A DNA stretch of 64,000 bases from NCBI GenBank assembly GCA_018401735.1, contig JAGYKI010000001.1, forward strand, positions 62,001 through 126,000, given 5' to 3'. The notes beneath the pieces were generated by a model. It saw nothing but the letters and a program-made list of their open reading frames with translations, was not told the DNA's origin and did no database searches. A program made the position numbers and the translations under genes. The first letter of the stretch is position 1. Each line of letters opens with the position of its first letter. Source of the DNA: Schleiferiaceae bacterium. GTDB taxonomy: Bacteria; Bacteroidota; Bacteroidia; Flavobacteriales; Schleiferiaceae. This document shows, in pieces, positions 62,658-64,000 of the stretch.

Positions 62658-64000
62658 ATGAACAAGATACTTATTGCCAACCGAGGAGAGATTGCTTTGC
62701 GCATTATGAAATCGGCTAAGGAAATGGGAATTTCTACTGTGGCGGTTTATTCCGAGGCTGATAGAAACTCACCCCATGTAAAATATGCCGATGAAGCGGT
62801 ATTACTAGGGCCAGCTCCTTCTTCACAAAGTTACCTCTTAGGAGATAAAATTATCGAGTTCGCTTTAAAACTCAAGGTAGATGGGATTCACCCTGGATAT
62901 GGCTTTCTTAGTGAAAATGGGGCTTTTGCACAGGCAGTAGAAGATGCAGGTATTACTTTTATTGGCCCCAGCGCTGATTCTATGAAAATAATGGGGGACA
63001 AACTTTCCGCCAAAGAGGCTGCTAAAGCTTTTAATATTCCTCTAGTACCTGGTACAGAAGGCGCCGTGGAAAACCCTGCGGAAGCCATCGATATTTGTAA
63101 AGAAATTGGTTTTCCAGTTTTAATTAAAGCTAGCGCTGGTGGTGGTGGTAAAGGAATGCGAATTGTAGAAAAAGAGGAGGAGCTGGAAGAGCAAATTCAT
63201 TCAGCTATTTCTGAAGCGAAAAGTGCTTTTGGTAATGGCGCCGTTTTTATAGAAAAATATGTAGCCTCTCCGCGCCATATTGAAGTACAAGTACTTTGTG
63301 ATACTCATGGCAATATGGTTCACTTATTCGAAAGAGAATGCTCGGTTCAGCGCCGTCACCAAAAGGTAATTGAAGAGGCCCCATCGGCCATAATTAGTGA
63401 GCAGTTAAGAGCGGAAATGGGAGCAAAGGCAGTAGATGTAGCGCGTGCTTGCGACTATATTGGTGCTGGAACGGTCGAGTTTATAATGGACGAGCAACAC
63501 AATTTCTATTTCATGGAAATGAATACGCGCCTGCAAGTTGAACATCCCGTTACAGAAATGATTACCGGTATCGATCTCGTGAAAGAACAAATTAGAGTTG
63601 CGCGTGGTGAAAAACTTTCTTTTAGCCAAGATGATCTTAAAATCCAAGGACATTCCATTGAGGTGCGCGTTTATGCCGAGAATGCCCGTGAAAACTTTAT
63701 GCCCGACATTGGTAATTTAAGAGTTTACAAGCGTCCCCATGGTGTGGGCGTTCGAGTTGATGATGGTTTTGTAGAAGGTATGGATATCCCTATCTATTAT
63801 GATCCAATGATTTCTAAATTAGTTACTTATGGTAAAGATCGTGAAGAAGCTCGCTTACGTATGATAAGAGCCATTGAAGACTATAAAATAGTGGGGTTAA
63901 GCACCACTATGGAGTTTGCGAAGTTTGTAATGGAACACGAGGCTTTTATCTCAGGTAATTTTGACACTCATTTCGTAAATAAACATTTCTCACCCGAGCT
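62658..64000 (+). CDS. accC: Biotin carboxylase subunit of an acyl-CoA carboxylase, partial (3' end outside window)
   Basis: At least 447 codons, start ATG at 62658 (MNKILIANRGEIALRIMKSA). Biotin carboxylase landmarks: HPGYGFLSENGAFAQAVEDA, the ATP-grasp lid KASAGGGGKGMRIVEKEEEL, HIEVQVLCDTHGN, ERECSVQRRHQKVIEEAPS, and the metal and catalytic EMNTRLQVEHPVTEMITGID with the Glu and Arg. It uses ATP and bicarbonate to carboxylate biotin on BCCP. Whether it serves acetyl-CoA (AccC) or propionyl-CoA carboxylase cannot be told from this subunit; the symbol is provisional. Divergent from the signalling operon. Confidence 0.9.
   Translation, partial: MNKILIANRGEIALRIMKSAKEMGISTVAVYSEADRNSPHVKYADEAVLLGPAPSSQSYLLGDKIIEFALKLKVDGIHPGYGFLSENGAFAQAVEDAGITFIGPSADSMKIMGDKLSAKEAAKAFNIPLVPGTEGAVENPAEAIDICKEIGFPVLIKASAGGGGKGMRIVEKEEELEEQIHSAISEAKSAFGNGAVFIEKYVASPRHIEVQVLCDTHGNMVHLFERECSVQRRHQKVIEEAPSAIISEQLRAEMGAKAVDVARACDYIGAGTVEFIMDEQHNFYFMEMNTRLQVEHPVTEMITGIDLVKEQIRVARGEKLSFSQDDLKIQGHSIEVRVYAENARENFMPDIGNLRVYKRPHGVGVRVDDGFVEGMDIPIYYDPMISKLVTYGKDREEARLRMIRAIEDYKIVGLSTTMEFAKFVMEHEAFISGNFDTHFVNKHFSPE

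Noticed and set aside
1..64000. tRNA, rRNA, prophage, CRISPR, intact insertion sequence
   Set aside because: None was recognised by reading both strands; small structured RNAs cannot be excluded without a covariance search.

Overview
The window is about 64 kb of AT-rich bacterial chromosome from the phylum Bacteroidota, most likely a free-living flavobacterium-like organism. Evidence: type IX secretion (T9SS) sorting domains (genes at 2384-4321, 8565-9725, 31693-32460), promoter -7 boxes of the Bacteroidota form TAnnTTTG, a bacillithiol enzyme (BshC), DUF4328, DUF4412-like, DUF4399 and DUF6340-like proteins, an RRM protein with an RGG tail, and a TPR/outer-membrane-barrel pair. No rRNA, tRNA, prophage, CRISPR array or intact insertion sequence was recognised.

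Layout. 1-2.3 kb (minus): a Maf / UbiA / KdsC-like HAD / DUF2520 run. 2.3-13.7 kb: a T9SS gliding-type surface protein, a lipoprotein, a secreted EEP-family protein next to a stand-alone CheR-like methyltransferase, a PAP2 phosphatase, a T9SS-sorted propeller protein, QueA, two glycosyltransferases and an FtsE-like ATPase. 13.8-32.5 kb (plus): a very long TPR protein with an outer-membrane barrel, then thioesterase, FabG, a VWA-like membrane protein, prohibitin, PepD, an HMG-CoA-lyase-like protein, a DCC protein, BshC, an M49 peptidase, a DUF6340-like lipoprotein, TerC and a T9SS cargo protein. 32.6-41.0 kb: DUF4399 lipoprotein, an RRM protein with a U-rich leader, a membrane GT2, a DUF4412-like protein, RmuC, a membrane-anchored winged-helix regulator and an AraC regulator with an HMA-like N-terminus.

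41.4-48.5 kb is a gene graveyard. Reading across frames shows consecutive decayed genes: an outer-membrane beta-barrel protein, a ZIP metal transporter, an lmo0937-type membrane peptide, a GH130 glycoside phosphorylase, a GT4 glycosyltransferase with a long C-terminal helical region, and a DUF2130 protein. It ends at a TPR-adenylate cyclase that carries one frameshift exactly inside its catalytic domain. Transcription terminators between these genes still look intact. Two smaller decayed patches lie at 4.4-4.7 kb and 34.0-34.9 kb.

51.8-62.4 kb (minus) is a tightly packed, partly overlapping signalling operon: REC-histidine kinase, a CheB-CheR-PAS-histidine kinase fusion, a single-domain response regulator, and a giant REC plus about nine PAS domains protein that ends in a DHp-like helix pair with no ATPase. 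The housekeeping gene mnmE follows 14 bp later. With the separate CheR-like gene at 6.9 kb this looks like a methylation-linked phosphorelay in a genome stretch with no flagellar or MCP genes, and it is the best candidate for an incompletely described system here. The window closes inside a biotin carboxylase gene transcribed divergently from this operon.
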